This document shows positions 13,661-24,319 of a stretch of 56,653 nucleotides of DNA, one piece after another. This DNA is from Ophiostoma sp. CBS 140.51 (Eukaryota > Ascomycota > Sordariomycetes > Ophiostomatales > Ophiostomataceae): the NCBI GenBank assembly GCA_029298735.1, contig JANSLP010000212.1, positions 1-56,653 on the forward strand, written 5' to 3'. Each line of letters begins with the position of its first letter. Position 1 is the first letter of the stretch. Under the pieces are notes generated by a model that was given only the letters and a program-made list of their open reading frames with translations, was not told the DNA's origin and did no database searches. Both the position numbers and the translations under genes were made by a program.

Positions 13661-16600
13661 TCCCTAACGGGAAGGGGCGGCGAGTGCAACTTTACTCTTT
13701 CCCTCTCGAGCCTCTCTCCCTAGCCCCTGCCTCACAGACTCACAAGCATCACGGCGGATCGTCGGGCAGCAGCTTGGCCACTCGCTCCTGCCTCGTTGGA
13801 AGACAAGAGACAACATCCCCACCAAAACTCCACTGTCCACTCGCCCGCTCTCCTTTTCATCTTCGAATCTCACTCTCACGACTCTCACCTTCTCCACAAC
13901 AGAGCCAGACAATGCCAGAAAACGCCAACAAACCCACCCAACGAGCACCTAACTAGCCACGCGCAAACTGACGACGACCGGCCCTGCCACGGCCCTGCTA
14001 CCCATCCATCCCCCCTCCCTTTCAAAAGGACAATCCTTTCTCATCTCTGTCTGGTGTCTTCCCAGGGGCTTGGGATCGAAACTAGCGAATACATGCCGAG
14101 CCCGTTCCTTATTAGCCGCTGCTATTTGCTGGGGTTCCCGCGACCACTGACGCGAAATCCTTCCCACCTGCAGACAGGTGGCTGTCGACTTGCCCCTGTC
14201 GACTTTACCTGCAGCACCCCTCACTGGTTCTTTGTCTTTTCGCCGCCGTGTCGTTCAATCGTTTCCCTTTCTTGTCTCTTCGTCCGGGCCCCTCCCCTGG
14301 ACGTTCAGACTTTCAGACTTGGCCCCAGCGCCATCCTTGTCTTGGCCAGGCGGCCCTGCAAGCAACACAAAAGTAGCGAATAGCATCGCACACCAGCCGA
14401 AGACACGGCGGCATTGATCAGGCCGATCCCATCGTTCCGTTTTGCAGATTCCTGATGCTGTTGCTGTTGCTGTTGTTGTTGGATATATTGTTGACGTCGA
14501 TTGTTGTCTTGTTCTCGTTGCGATTTATTGTCTCGATCTGTTGTTGACTTGCTGGTACTCTGGTACTGTGGTACTTGTACATACTCCGGCACCCTCGCAC
14601 CGCTCGTCCTTTTGTTCCCACGAACACCTTCGCACCACAGCGTTCTTCTCCACCCCTCCTCCATTTTCCGTCCCTCCTCGTCCGCGTTCCATGTTATTTT
14701 TACCAGCCTATGACGGCCCGGCGAAAACGGCAGACACATTGAGGACGGAGACAAGGCGAGAGGATAGGACGACAACTGCGGGTACATCTGGGCACATCTC
14801 AAAATATACAAAGTGAAAGTCACAAGTACACAAGTACACATACCACGACATGCGGCAACGGGTGCGACCATCTTCAAGTGCGACTATCCGTGCGACCTCA
14901 ACGGGAAAGACACGGGGTATTATTAGCACCACACACACGTCCACAAGTTCACACATCCACAAGCTCAACGGTGAATTACAAGCTCCGAATTTTTTCGCTA
15001 TCGCCCACCAGGGCAAAAGAGACTGTGTTACGTTACCGCCACAGTGCAGATCACCTTTTGGCCGTTTCGCCAGTGTCTTGCGAGCAACCAGCCAGCCTTG
15101 AGCTAGTTCCGCGTTCTCGTATGGGCAGGGGTAGTTCCTGTCAGCAAGAGAAAAAAGAAAATCGCCAGCAAAAAGAACACAAAAACACACACAAAAAACA
15201 ACAGACTCAATCTGAGGCTCAACAGGCTGGCTACGATTATCACAACAGCGTCCCGCAATTTACGCTTGATGCCGCACTTGCAAACCGCCACCACGGCCGG
15301 TGCCCTGATCCAGCATCGACGAAGTACATACATATGCACAGCAGATAGGCCGTAAAGTGCCTGTTAAACTGTCTGTTGTCTTTTCCGGGATATCTGGGAT
15401 TTTGTACCAAACTGTCACAGATCAGATCCATGAACATGCCGCATTGCGGTTGAGCTGAACACTGCCACCCCCGAGCGGCTCTTTTTTTCAGCCAGAGTCT
15501 ATTGTGCACAACAAAAGTGCCACGAGCCAATCGTCAATGCCGTGCAAGGGCCGCCCGCCGATGTGCCGCGATAAAACAACCATCGACATGAAAGGACGAC
15601 TACAAAAGTACCGATCTGTGTCTGGGGTGTCAGGATACTCTCAGGGAAGGTGCCCAAAGTGATCAATGATCAGCCTTTTGCACTGGGCCTGGCCTTTGGC
15701 TTGGCTAAAACGTCTTTCTGCTGGAATGGTCCTCCTTGATCTCCCTGATCCACATCACCTATTCGAGAACCATTTCATCCAATCTTTTCGTCCTGCTTTG
15801 CATTTGCCCGGAGCTAGCAGGCGAAAAGTGAAAGCGAAAAAAAGGAGTGCATGCGAGTGGGCAGGCGAAAATCAACAAGGGTCCGAGAACTGAAAGATGA
15901 AAAAAGAGGAGCGAAACATGGGGCAATGGCCTCTTTGTCGACAAGCCAGCAAGCCAGAGCAAAAAGAGGCAAAAAACCCACGGACAAAAACTCGAACACA
16001 AAAAAAAGGCTTAATACTCGGACACCACCCTACGAGTGCTACGTCGTATATACAGTTGGACACTGTGTTTGTACGGAGCAATATCGCGCTGATTTCGACG
16101 CGGGACAGTGCAAACGGCAAGGTACCCCCTTTGGGCTCGGGCTTGGGCGGCGGCAGGTCTACAGCTAGCTTTGAAAATGATCACCGTCCTTCAACTTTAC
16201 CATGACACTGTTTTTGTTCCGTGTTTTCGATCTCCATGGTTTGACCAGCAACTGACGACATGTGGTCTGTCTCCTGAGATTTCTCCTGTTTCCATCCGGT
16301 TTCTGCTTTTTTCAGGATATTTTTTTCCTTCTCTTTTTTGAAGATTTTAACAGAAAGAACGAAAAGGCAAAAGACGGACGCCACGACAGGTTTGAACACG
16401 AGACAACAAAACGAGGCGAAAGTGGCAAGAGGCAAATATAGCAGGCACTGGCAAAGCTGAAGATGGAGCTGAAGACCATTCCTTCAGCATGGGTTCAACA
16501 TTCGTCTACGGCATTTTCTGCAACAAGAAGAGGTCGAGTCTCGTCCAATCGTCCAATAGGCCACTGTTTTCCAACACCCGCCCCGGCACATGTCAACGTC

Positions 16601-17870
16601 ATGCCGTCAACGGGCTGCGTTTCCGTCCAGGCGTGTGGCAGTTTCTCATCCACGCTTGTTACGCACTTGCACGCCTGCAGCACAGAGAGACCGTTCCGCA
16701 CCCCCTGTCGCGGCTAACCGAAGTGGGAAACCTCAAGGGCAAAAGGTCAAAAGAGCCAAGCAAAAGATGCAAGACAACAAAGAACAAAGTCAAGGGTCAT
16801 CAACAAGGGACAAATATTCGTTTTCTTTTCGCTTGTGTAAAGAGTCAGCTATTTACCAAGACCGAGCTATACGGAAAAGCAAGATGCAAAGCGGGAAAGG
16901 CAACAGGCACGGGTCTCTGTTTCCAAGCAGACAGGCGGCCTGGGCCTGGGTCTGGCTGGGCCTGTTGGCGCATCGTGCGGCACGGCTATCGAAAAGGCGA
17001 GACACGAGGGAGAGGCGCAGGCGTGACGGGGTGTTTTCTGTAAAGACACACCGGCATCACAAAACGAAAGGGAGAACATGCACAAGAAACGAGGGACGAA
17101 GAAACGAGGGAATTAAGGAACAGAACAGAACGCGGGTTTCCAGTTTCGATTTCCCCGTTCGTCCTCCTGTGTGTTGCGTGCTCTGTTGTGCATATTTTTA
17201 TTTTCTCAGCTTGCACTGAGTACGCCGCCTCTCAGCCCTTTCGTCCCTCCTTCATGCTTTTCTCAGCTGTTGATCCTCCCCCTCTGATCCGGCAATCTCT
17301 CGTGGCGGTCGTCCTTCTCAACCACGGTTCGCGGACGGGCCAAGAGCGGCCGCCAGTGTCAGGGCATGTCAGTGCCAGTGTCAGTACTTGAGACCGGGAG
17401 GTGAGGTCGGACAAAAGTTAAGGAGATGCAAGTAATACGTCGTATGTCGTGCGTTGAGCGCCGTGCGTCGTACTTTGTATTGTCGAGTACTTCAAAAAGT
17501 ACAGAGGTACAAAGGTACCAATATACCTGAACGTCTTACGTCGTACTTCACATGTTCACCCCAGCTTTACTTTTGAACTTATTTTTTGAGTTTTGATTTT
17601 CCCCCACCGAGCCACGGTCCACGGTCCACAGTCCACGGCTCCACGGGCTTTTGCCCTTCGCGGTTGCTCGCTCGCCACCCGGGAATTACGACCAGACTGC
17701 TCCAAGGGCGTCAGGCTCATTGTCACTTTTAGCACAATGAACCAATGGCGCTAATCTCACTCGGTGCTGGCCTCTCGCTTCGTCCCATCCATCACGGCCA
17801 ATGGCGACGTCGCGGCACTCTCGATTCTTGGTACCATTGGCACACGGCCGCCCGGACTAGCACTCTTTTA
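13661..17870. other. Gene-free noncoding stretch, third part
   Basis: No supportable gene. A C/T-rich leader-like segment at about 13800-13910 precedes an ATG at 13912 that opens only 14 codons. An open frame of about 209 codons at 16590-17219 lacks any recognisable domain and overlaps equally long frames, so I treat it as chance. The segment ends in the CCAAT-bearing patch at 17612-17840. Confidence 0.6.
17612..17840. promoter_or_regulatory. Promoter-like patch: tandem GTCCACGG and three CCAAT boxes
   Basis: Tandem GTCCAC-type units occupy 17612-17647. The nonamer CCAATGGCG occurs at 17742 and again at 17798, and an inverted CCAAT (ATTGG) lies at 17836. Closely spaced CCAAT boxes are typical of fungal promoters bound by the HAP/CBC complex. 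No gene starts just downstream, so this would be a distal promoter of the regulator at 21831 or the promoter of an unrecognised noncoding transcript. The motifs are seen directly; the function is inferred. Confidence 0.4.
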
Positions 17871-18430
17871 GAATGGAGATGAGAAGACGAGGCAAGTGGC
17901 ATCGCAAGAAGCAGACACATCGAGACACAAGAATAGTCCAAGGAAGACCAAAAAAGGACGGCGGTGGCTGTTCATGCTCGTCTATTTGCCTTGATTCGTC
18001 AGTCTGTTCGTTCTTGTCCATGCCGACTGAGCTTGTCTTGCACGTTGTCCCGGGTATTTTCGTCCATGCTGCAGTCGATTTCTTTTCTTTTTCTTTTTCT
18101 TTCCCTTTTCTGCAGTGTCTCTTGCCTCTATCTTGTCTCGACTATTTTTCTTTCTTTTTCACGACTCCCTCTGGCGCCTGGAATGTGCACACCGACCCCA
18201 GGAACGATGCGAGGGGAGACTGGCTCACTGAGAGAAAGGCGGGAGACATATGATATATGCATGCTGAACCAGTGGAATGTGCACTCGCCACACGAGTCCG
18301 TCTACTCTCGTCTGGTATCTTATGGTTCCTTTTTCCTTGGGCACTGTATCGCGTGGATGCTTCATTCTTTATCTTGTTTCGAAAGAAAGAACGAAAGCGA
18401 GACAGCCGGCGGCCTCGTAAGTTTGTCAGT

Positions 18431-18453
18431 TCGTCAACTCGTCAACTCGTCAG
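18431..18453. repeat. Three tandem TCGTCAAC octamers
   Basis: Two exact TCGTCAAC units are followed by a third truncated unit (TCGTCAG). It is a short tandem duplication in noncoding DNA. Confidence 0.9.
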
Positions 18454-20223
18454 CACATTTGCAATGTTGACAACGACTTCCGTTAACTCCCAAGATATCC
18501 CGCGTTTGCCTGGCTCGGCTGCCACTTCTCGACCCATTGGCCTTTTTGGGAAGCCAATAACTTGTGTGCTAGCCAGTCGAGCCAGTCCAAGCCGTTCTTG
18601 CTCTCCGCCCATGCCAAATCGTGCTTGCATTTTCGGTGAACGGAGCGCTGCACCAGTTTTTCTCCTTCTCTCGTTCAGCCTGCCTTTTCCGCCCTAGCAC
18701 ACACGCCCCCTCTGTCCACACCCCCTCCCTGGCTTACTTTCCCACGCGCAGCGCCTGTTCTCCGTCCACTCTTCAGCACGTACTGGCCGTTTGCAGCCCC
18801 ATAGCTTTTACTTCTCTGTTCGTTGCTTCTTTTCTTCTCCACCGACGACTTCTTTGCGTCTTCTTTAAAATGCATAGCCCACAAACCCCATCTCCCATGA
18901 GCTCGCCCATTTGTCACCCACGATGCGAGACTAATCCCCCCAAGGGATTGAATCGAGCAATCTCGTTATTTTGTCCAGCATATGGGGCATGGGATGGGAT
19001 GGTGTCAGTGGCCCCTGTGGTTCGTGGTCTGTGGTCTGTGTTCTTTTTGCGAGCACAGCCTTCGACAAAATGAGAAGAGGAAAAGCAACAACAAAAGAAA
19101 GCAATCAAGGAAGAAGCTGTGTTAGGCACAAGCATGTCATTTGGCCCAGGTTCTCGGCATCTCACGCCGACTCGGGGTCTTTTATCCTTTCAACAGCCAT
19201 CAAGACAACAAGACAACAACCACGTCTCTGGCGAGTCCCTTCATACTGCTAGTGATCTGGGCATCTTGGCTGGTCCATCTCCCAAGACAGACGAGACGAA
19301 CCAGCTTGCTCGGCACCTGTCCACGTTGATTTTCTGACAGAAATATGCAAATAAAGCTACAAAAGGCAAAAAAAGGAAGCCTGACCCACGTCGCCCAAGT
19401 CGTCAGACTTCAGTCGTCGGCCAGGCCCTGGTGGCCGTCGCAGAACGTCTCGGCTGCACAGTTTGTGTTTTTGTGTCTCTCACCAGTATGCTTCTGTCTT
19501 CAAGGCTTTGCCACACCAACACATCCCTTCTACTTTATTTGCCTTTTTGTTACCACTGTTCGTTCAAATGTCACAAATCTCCCCGTCACCACACCACGAC
19601 AACACCATCATCAAACAATCCCTGCCAGCTCAGCTCAAAAGCACAAGCCGTATCTCGTCATCTGAAGCTCTTGCCTCTTTCCTCTTTCCGCCTCGCCCCC
19701 TCCACCTTTAAGTTCCCCCCAATCCTTGGCTTGGCTGTCTTGAACGATACTGTACTCGGTGTATCGGAAACCCACTCACCACCAACCACTAGCTTGTTGC
19801 TCAAGTGGATGCAACGCCTGGCTTTTAGGGTAAAGTGATCTTAGATGCTGGCTTATTTTCCTCCTGCTTGCCTTGGGCGGGCAACGCCGCCGCATGCTCC
19901 GATCTCCGTACGACTGACTTCCCTGGCGTTCCGTATTCTCCATTCATTCAATATTATTTTCAGAATTAGCAGTCCGTGGCCCGATCCCATCTCGGTGTTT
20001 CTTTTCTTCTTTTTTCTTAACTCTAGCTTGAAGAGAGACGCAATCTTCTGCAGCAATCCTCTTTTCTCTGCTGCACATGCATATGCAACAGACAACAACA
20101 ACAGAAATACACAAAAATACACACAAAACACACAAATACACAGAAGTAAGCTCACAAGCCCTCAACTCGGACTCGGTCTCACAGAGCTTAGACTCACGCT
20201 CACAGAACCCACAAACTCGTACA

Positions 20224-20240
20224 CCCCTCCCCCTACCCCT
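20224..20240. promoter_or_regulatory. Triple CCCCT, STRE-like cluster
   Basis: CCCCT occurs at 20224, 20230 and 20236, a 6-bp spacing. CCCCT/AGGGG is the core of the stress-response element bound by Msn2/4-type zinc fingers. It lies about 1.6 kb upstream of the regulator's start codon. With C-rich surroundings this may also be chance. Confidence 0.3.
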
Positions 20241-21134
20241 TTATCATCCTCCCTATTCTTCACCCACGCCCCCCTTCGACCAACAAACGCCCCCCGTTGC
20301 CTTGCTTGTGCTGTGGATTTTGCACCTCTCTGGGTTTGATACTGAGCAGATTGTCTATTCGGCGCATAAAGCACAAGCAACAACTGTCTTGATGATACAC
20401 AAAATAAAGTGCATCGAACATCGAGTATTGATCCGAGCAACGAGCAACAAGCAACAGACAGACGCCAGTCTTTTTACAGCAACCAACCGATCGACACCCT
20501 TGCCGTCCGGCACACACACACTTTTACCTTGTGCGGCACCACAAGATACAACCAACTACGCCCATCACTTGGTCTACTTCTTCTTCTCTTGTTGTTCTTG
20601 TCCTTGAAATTATCCGGTGAACCTCACGACGCTGTTTCCTGGATCAGATCTTCTCTGCATTGCTGCTCGATTCTTTCATCTTGATTCTGTGTTCTTTGCT
20701 TTTTTTATTTTATTCTCCTACTCTTTTTTGCCGTTCTCTCTGCAGCCGTTTCTGATCCCGTCTTTTGCTCGCTTTTCCTGCCTTGCGTCTGTCCGTGCGG
20801 ATGAGCGCAGAACAACGAAAATAAAAGGAAAAACTGACAGCTCGAACCAGCGGCACAAAGAACGAGGAACAAGACGGAAGGGAGAGAGTCAAAATCCACG
20901 TTCTTCGAAAAAAGGGACGAAGAGAGACACCTCACAAGAGTAGCGAGCACAGCCCGTTCGAAGGATCAAGACCCCCCCTGGCCGTCAACCAAAGAGACAA
21001 AAGACAAGCAAAAGAAAAGACAAGGAGAGCAAAATAAAGCGGCATTTCTTCCCATCTGTTCCTACAAGGGGAAAACAAAATACACAAGAGACGCCAGGGC
21101 GAGCAAGGGAAAAAATAAACACTTGGGTGACAAG

Positions 21135-21194
21135 CAGACGCAGACGCAGACACAGACACAGACACAGAAACAGACACAAAAACAGACGCAGAGA
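21135..21194. repeat. CAGACR hexanucleotide microsatellite
   Basis: Ten consecutive hexamers, mostly CAGACG or CAGACA with a few one-base variants, seen directly. Confidence 0.95.
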
Positions 21195-21329
21195 CGCAAA
21201 AGCGCAAGAACTGCGCCGCTCAACGACCTTGTTTAACCGGCCGGATATCCCCCCCCTTAGCGAAGGGCCAACAATCCACCTCCACCCTTTTTCCTTTCCC
21301 ACGCCATTGTGCTTTGTGCTGTGCCTGCC

Positions 21330-21655
21330 AATCCCCAGTTCTCCATTCTTTTTCTTTTTATCTTTTATTTATTGTATTTCTTTTTTCTCTCTTTGGTGCC
21401 ATTCCTGTCACCTTTCCACCTTTTCTTTCTTTCTTATTCTTATTAGACCTTGTTCGTCTACATTGTCAACTCTCATCCTCTTTTACCTCTTTCTACCTCT
21501 TCCATTTCTTTTATCCTTCTACTCTTCCACTTCCTCTCTTTTACCTTCCCTTTCTTTTTTCCTCTTCTTTCTTCTTCTTCTCCTCTCCTCTTCCTTTCTC
21601 TTTTCCTTCCCTCTCTTCCTCTACTCTCACCCACTCTCGTTTTTCTTTTCGACTG
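21330..21655 (+). promoter_or_regulatory. Long polypyrimidine tract ahead of the Zn2Cys6 gene
   Basis: About 325 bases consist almost wholly of T and C on the plus strand. CT-rich tracts before the transcription start or within leaders are common in filamentous fungi. The reading frame of the downstream gene stays open through it (from 21450), encoding a hydrophobic L/S/F-rich stretch typical of translated pyrimidine tracts rather than protein. Confidence 0.5.
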
Positions 21656-21830
21656 CCAGACTTTATTTTGTTGGGGACAGTGTAAAGGGGACGACGTTGC
21701 CAACAACCGCATAATCGCCATCATCACCACTCCCGATTTCTTCAACATCTTCATCACAACACCTCACCTGGGTGGACATGTTCCGGGCGTATTCGGAGCC
21801 TGTTCGCCATCGCCATCGCCAACATTTCCA

Positions 21831-24319
21831 ATGGGTTATCTATCGTACGCCGAACCGCCGCACAACCGCCACCTCTCGCTCCCGCACACGCCGCCTGATT
21901 TTGTGAATTACGCCTGCTCGCCCACATCTTCCTCTCACGGGCTTCCGCCCAAGGACCTTTCCTGGCCACATCCCAAGCCGCCCATCTCTCCGCCTATGTC
22001 CAGCCATGACCAGCAGCTGCCGCCACCGCCATCCGCGCGACGCTCACGCTCACCACCCCGGACGGCGTCTCCTAGTAGCGTAGGCGGCGGCAGTGTCGGT
22101 GGCAGCATCAGCAGTATCGGCTTATCCATGGCCGCCACTGCCGCAGCGAGCTTGGCCCGGGCTTCCATTTCGGCCATTACGGACGCAGCAGGAGCACCAT
22201 CAGGAGCACCATCAGGAGCAGCACGGACGACATCAACAGAGGACCGCTCAGATTCGACCCCGGCAACGACGACAAGCACGACGACAACAGCGGCAACAAC
22301 CGCAGCAACAACCGCCGCGACGACAGCAACGACGAGTCTGACCAGCAGCCCAAGGCATGAGCAGCCGAGACTGCCAGGAGCTGGAGCACCTGTACCGCCC
22401 ACTCTCTCGACGAACGGGCCGCTCCCGGAGAGACTGCCTTCGCTGACGAGCATCTTTGGACCTTCGCCTCTGGACCGGCCACTTCCGCCAACGTTGGCTC
22501 CCAGCAGCGGTGGGCCGCCGCCTCTGGTCTCTGGAGCACCAACGAGCTCGTATGGCCAGCGCCCGTACCAGCCGTATGATCAGCATGGCCGCCCGCCATC
22601 ACCAGGTCCGGCTTATCTGCCTCCGCCACAGTCGGCACCCTCGCAGCAAGCAGCATCAGGACGTGATTCGTACTCTTCGAGCAGCGGCTACCATCACCAC
22701 CAGCAACAGCACTACCAGCACCACGACCAGCGTTCGCCGCGTTCTGAAGATCGCCAGCCTGTGAACCGCATGTACCAGCCGCCTTCGCCACGCTCGCACG
22801 AACATGAGCAACAACAGCACCAGCATCGTCACTCCCACCAGTGGCCCGACTCGCGCTCCGACTACGTTGCGGTTGGCAAGTGGTCTCTCCAGGACGGCCC
22901 CAAGACGGAGCGGTCGTACAGCGATTCGAAGCCCTCGGCACCGTACCAGCAGCAGCACAGCCCTGGATCTCACCGGTACTCTCAGCCCCTGCCTCCGCCT
23001 CCTTCGCAGCAGCAGCAGGCGTCTTCGTCAGACGACTACTACCGCCAGCAGCAGCATCAGCAGCATCAGCAAGGACCACTGCCGCCTTCGCAGTCGTACT
23101 CCAGCCACAAATCGACTCAGCTGCCTCCTCCGCCACCCCCACCGCAACAGCAGCAACATCATGCTTCTCGCAGCCCGGTCAGAAGACCAGCTGGTGTGGC
23201 CGATGGCCGCCCTTCGTCTGGATCGGTCGGCAGCAGTCTGCCATCCACGCCGGCCAGCGGTGCCTTCCCTGAAGGCGGTGCCGGTGTTGGTGCCGGTGTT
23301 GGCGGCGTGCCCAAGGAGACTCTGAGCATGGGTCCCAAGATCTGGACGGGCGTCGATTTCCTGCCGCAGTTTATGCACGCTTCGGAAGTCCCCGGCGAGG
23401 GCACGTGCTACTTTTACGACGACGGCACGCACTGCAAGGCCGTTATTGATGGCGAGGCCGTCAACCCGTACTGGGGCGTCACCAAGGCCGGCAAGCCGCG
23501 CAAGCGTCTGGCCATTGCCTGCATGACCTGCCGCGAGAAGAAGATCAAGTGCGACCCAGAGTACCCGCGCTGTGTCCAGTGCGAGAAGTTTGGCCGCGTC
23601 TGTCGGTTCAAGAATGCGTAAGTCACCCCTCACTGAAGATAATGATTGGAAACCCTGCTAACGTTCTCAGCCCCCGCGGAGGCAACAACAACTCGCCGGG
23701 CACGGCTTCGTCTGAGCCCGACGCCCACCGCAAAATCAACTCGGGCAACACCATCCACCCGCCGCCCGAGTCGCCCTCTGCTTCGGGTCCTGGACCCAAC
23801 AACACCAACAACAAGCGCATGCGCTCAGACTACGACCACTACACGACCGCCGGCCGTGGCCGTTCGCCACCGTTTAGCAACCGCTCGCCGACTCTGTCCA
23901 ACCCGTCGTCTTCCGCCGACCCAATCCGTCACAACTCGACCGGCAGCAACAGCAACGTTCTGCCTCCGCCCATCGGATACAGTGGCCAGCCGTCTCACTC
24001 GCAGTCGTCGCCTCTGCCGCCGCCACCTTCGTCGTACCCGCGGTCGACACCCCAGCAGCCGTACTCGCCTCACTCGCCGTATGCCCAGCACGGCCAGCTA
24101 TCGCCGCGTTCGCAGTACCCTCCGCAGTCGTACGATCATCACCACTCCTACCACCACCACGCGCAGCCGCGGTCTCAGCCTGGTTCACCTTCTCAGCCGG
24201 ACCTGCCGCGGATGCTTCTCCCGCCACCCCGCTCGGCGCCCGATCTGCCGCGCGTCCACGACGACGTTATGCGGCGGTCGTGGCAGTCGGATATGAGCCG
24301 TCCTCACGGTCGTGCTTAA
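21831..24319 (+). CDS. Zn2Cys6 (C6 zinc cluster) transcription factor
   Basis: Two exons, 21831-23617 and 23671-24319, give an 811-residue protein. The 53-nt intron has GTAAGT, GCTAAC and CAG signals. The DNA-binding domain is a complete C-x2-C-x6-C-x6-C-x2-C-x6-C cluster at C564, C567, C574, C581, C584 and C591. A well-ordered block at about 505-563, including WGVTKAGKPRKRL, sits directly before it. I remember this block from a conserved family of filamentous fungi, but I cannot place a named member. The rest is low-complexity: Pro/Ser, poly-Gln and His-rich runs at about 190-500 and 610-800. I see no fungal-specific transcription factor (MHR) domain. The start at 21831 is the ATG preceding plausible sequence; the frame is open further upstream through a pyrimidine tract, which I take as leader. 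It probably acts in the nucleus; target genes are unknown. Confidence 0.88.

Larger units (their letters stand above)
17871..21830. other. Noncoding stretch upstream of the Zn2Cys6 gene
   Basis: No coding gene is supportable. It contains C-rich islands at about 18660-18800 and 19660-19730, a triple CCCCT at 20224-20240, a CAGACR microsatellite and a long polypyrimidine tract that ends shortly before the regulator's start codon. The likely content is promoter plus transcribed leader of the downstream gene, possibly with upstream introns. Confidence 0.55.

Noticed and set aside
16590..17219. Open frame of 209 codons in the gene-free block
   Set aside because: It is basic and low in structure, overlaps frames of similar length, and matches no family I know. 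I consider it chance.
21450..21830. N-terminal extension of the Zn2Cys6 protein upstream of 21831
   Set aside because: The frame is open but begins without an ATG and translates a polypyrimidine tract into a Leu/Ser/Phe-rich run; a leader is more likely.
22177..23142. Minus-strand open frame of 321 codons opposite the Zn2Cys6 gene
   Set aside because: It is Ala-rich shadow coding produced by CAG/CAC-rich exons on the other strand.
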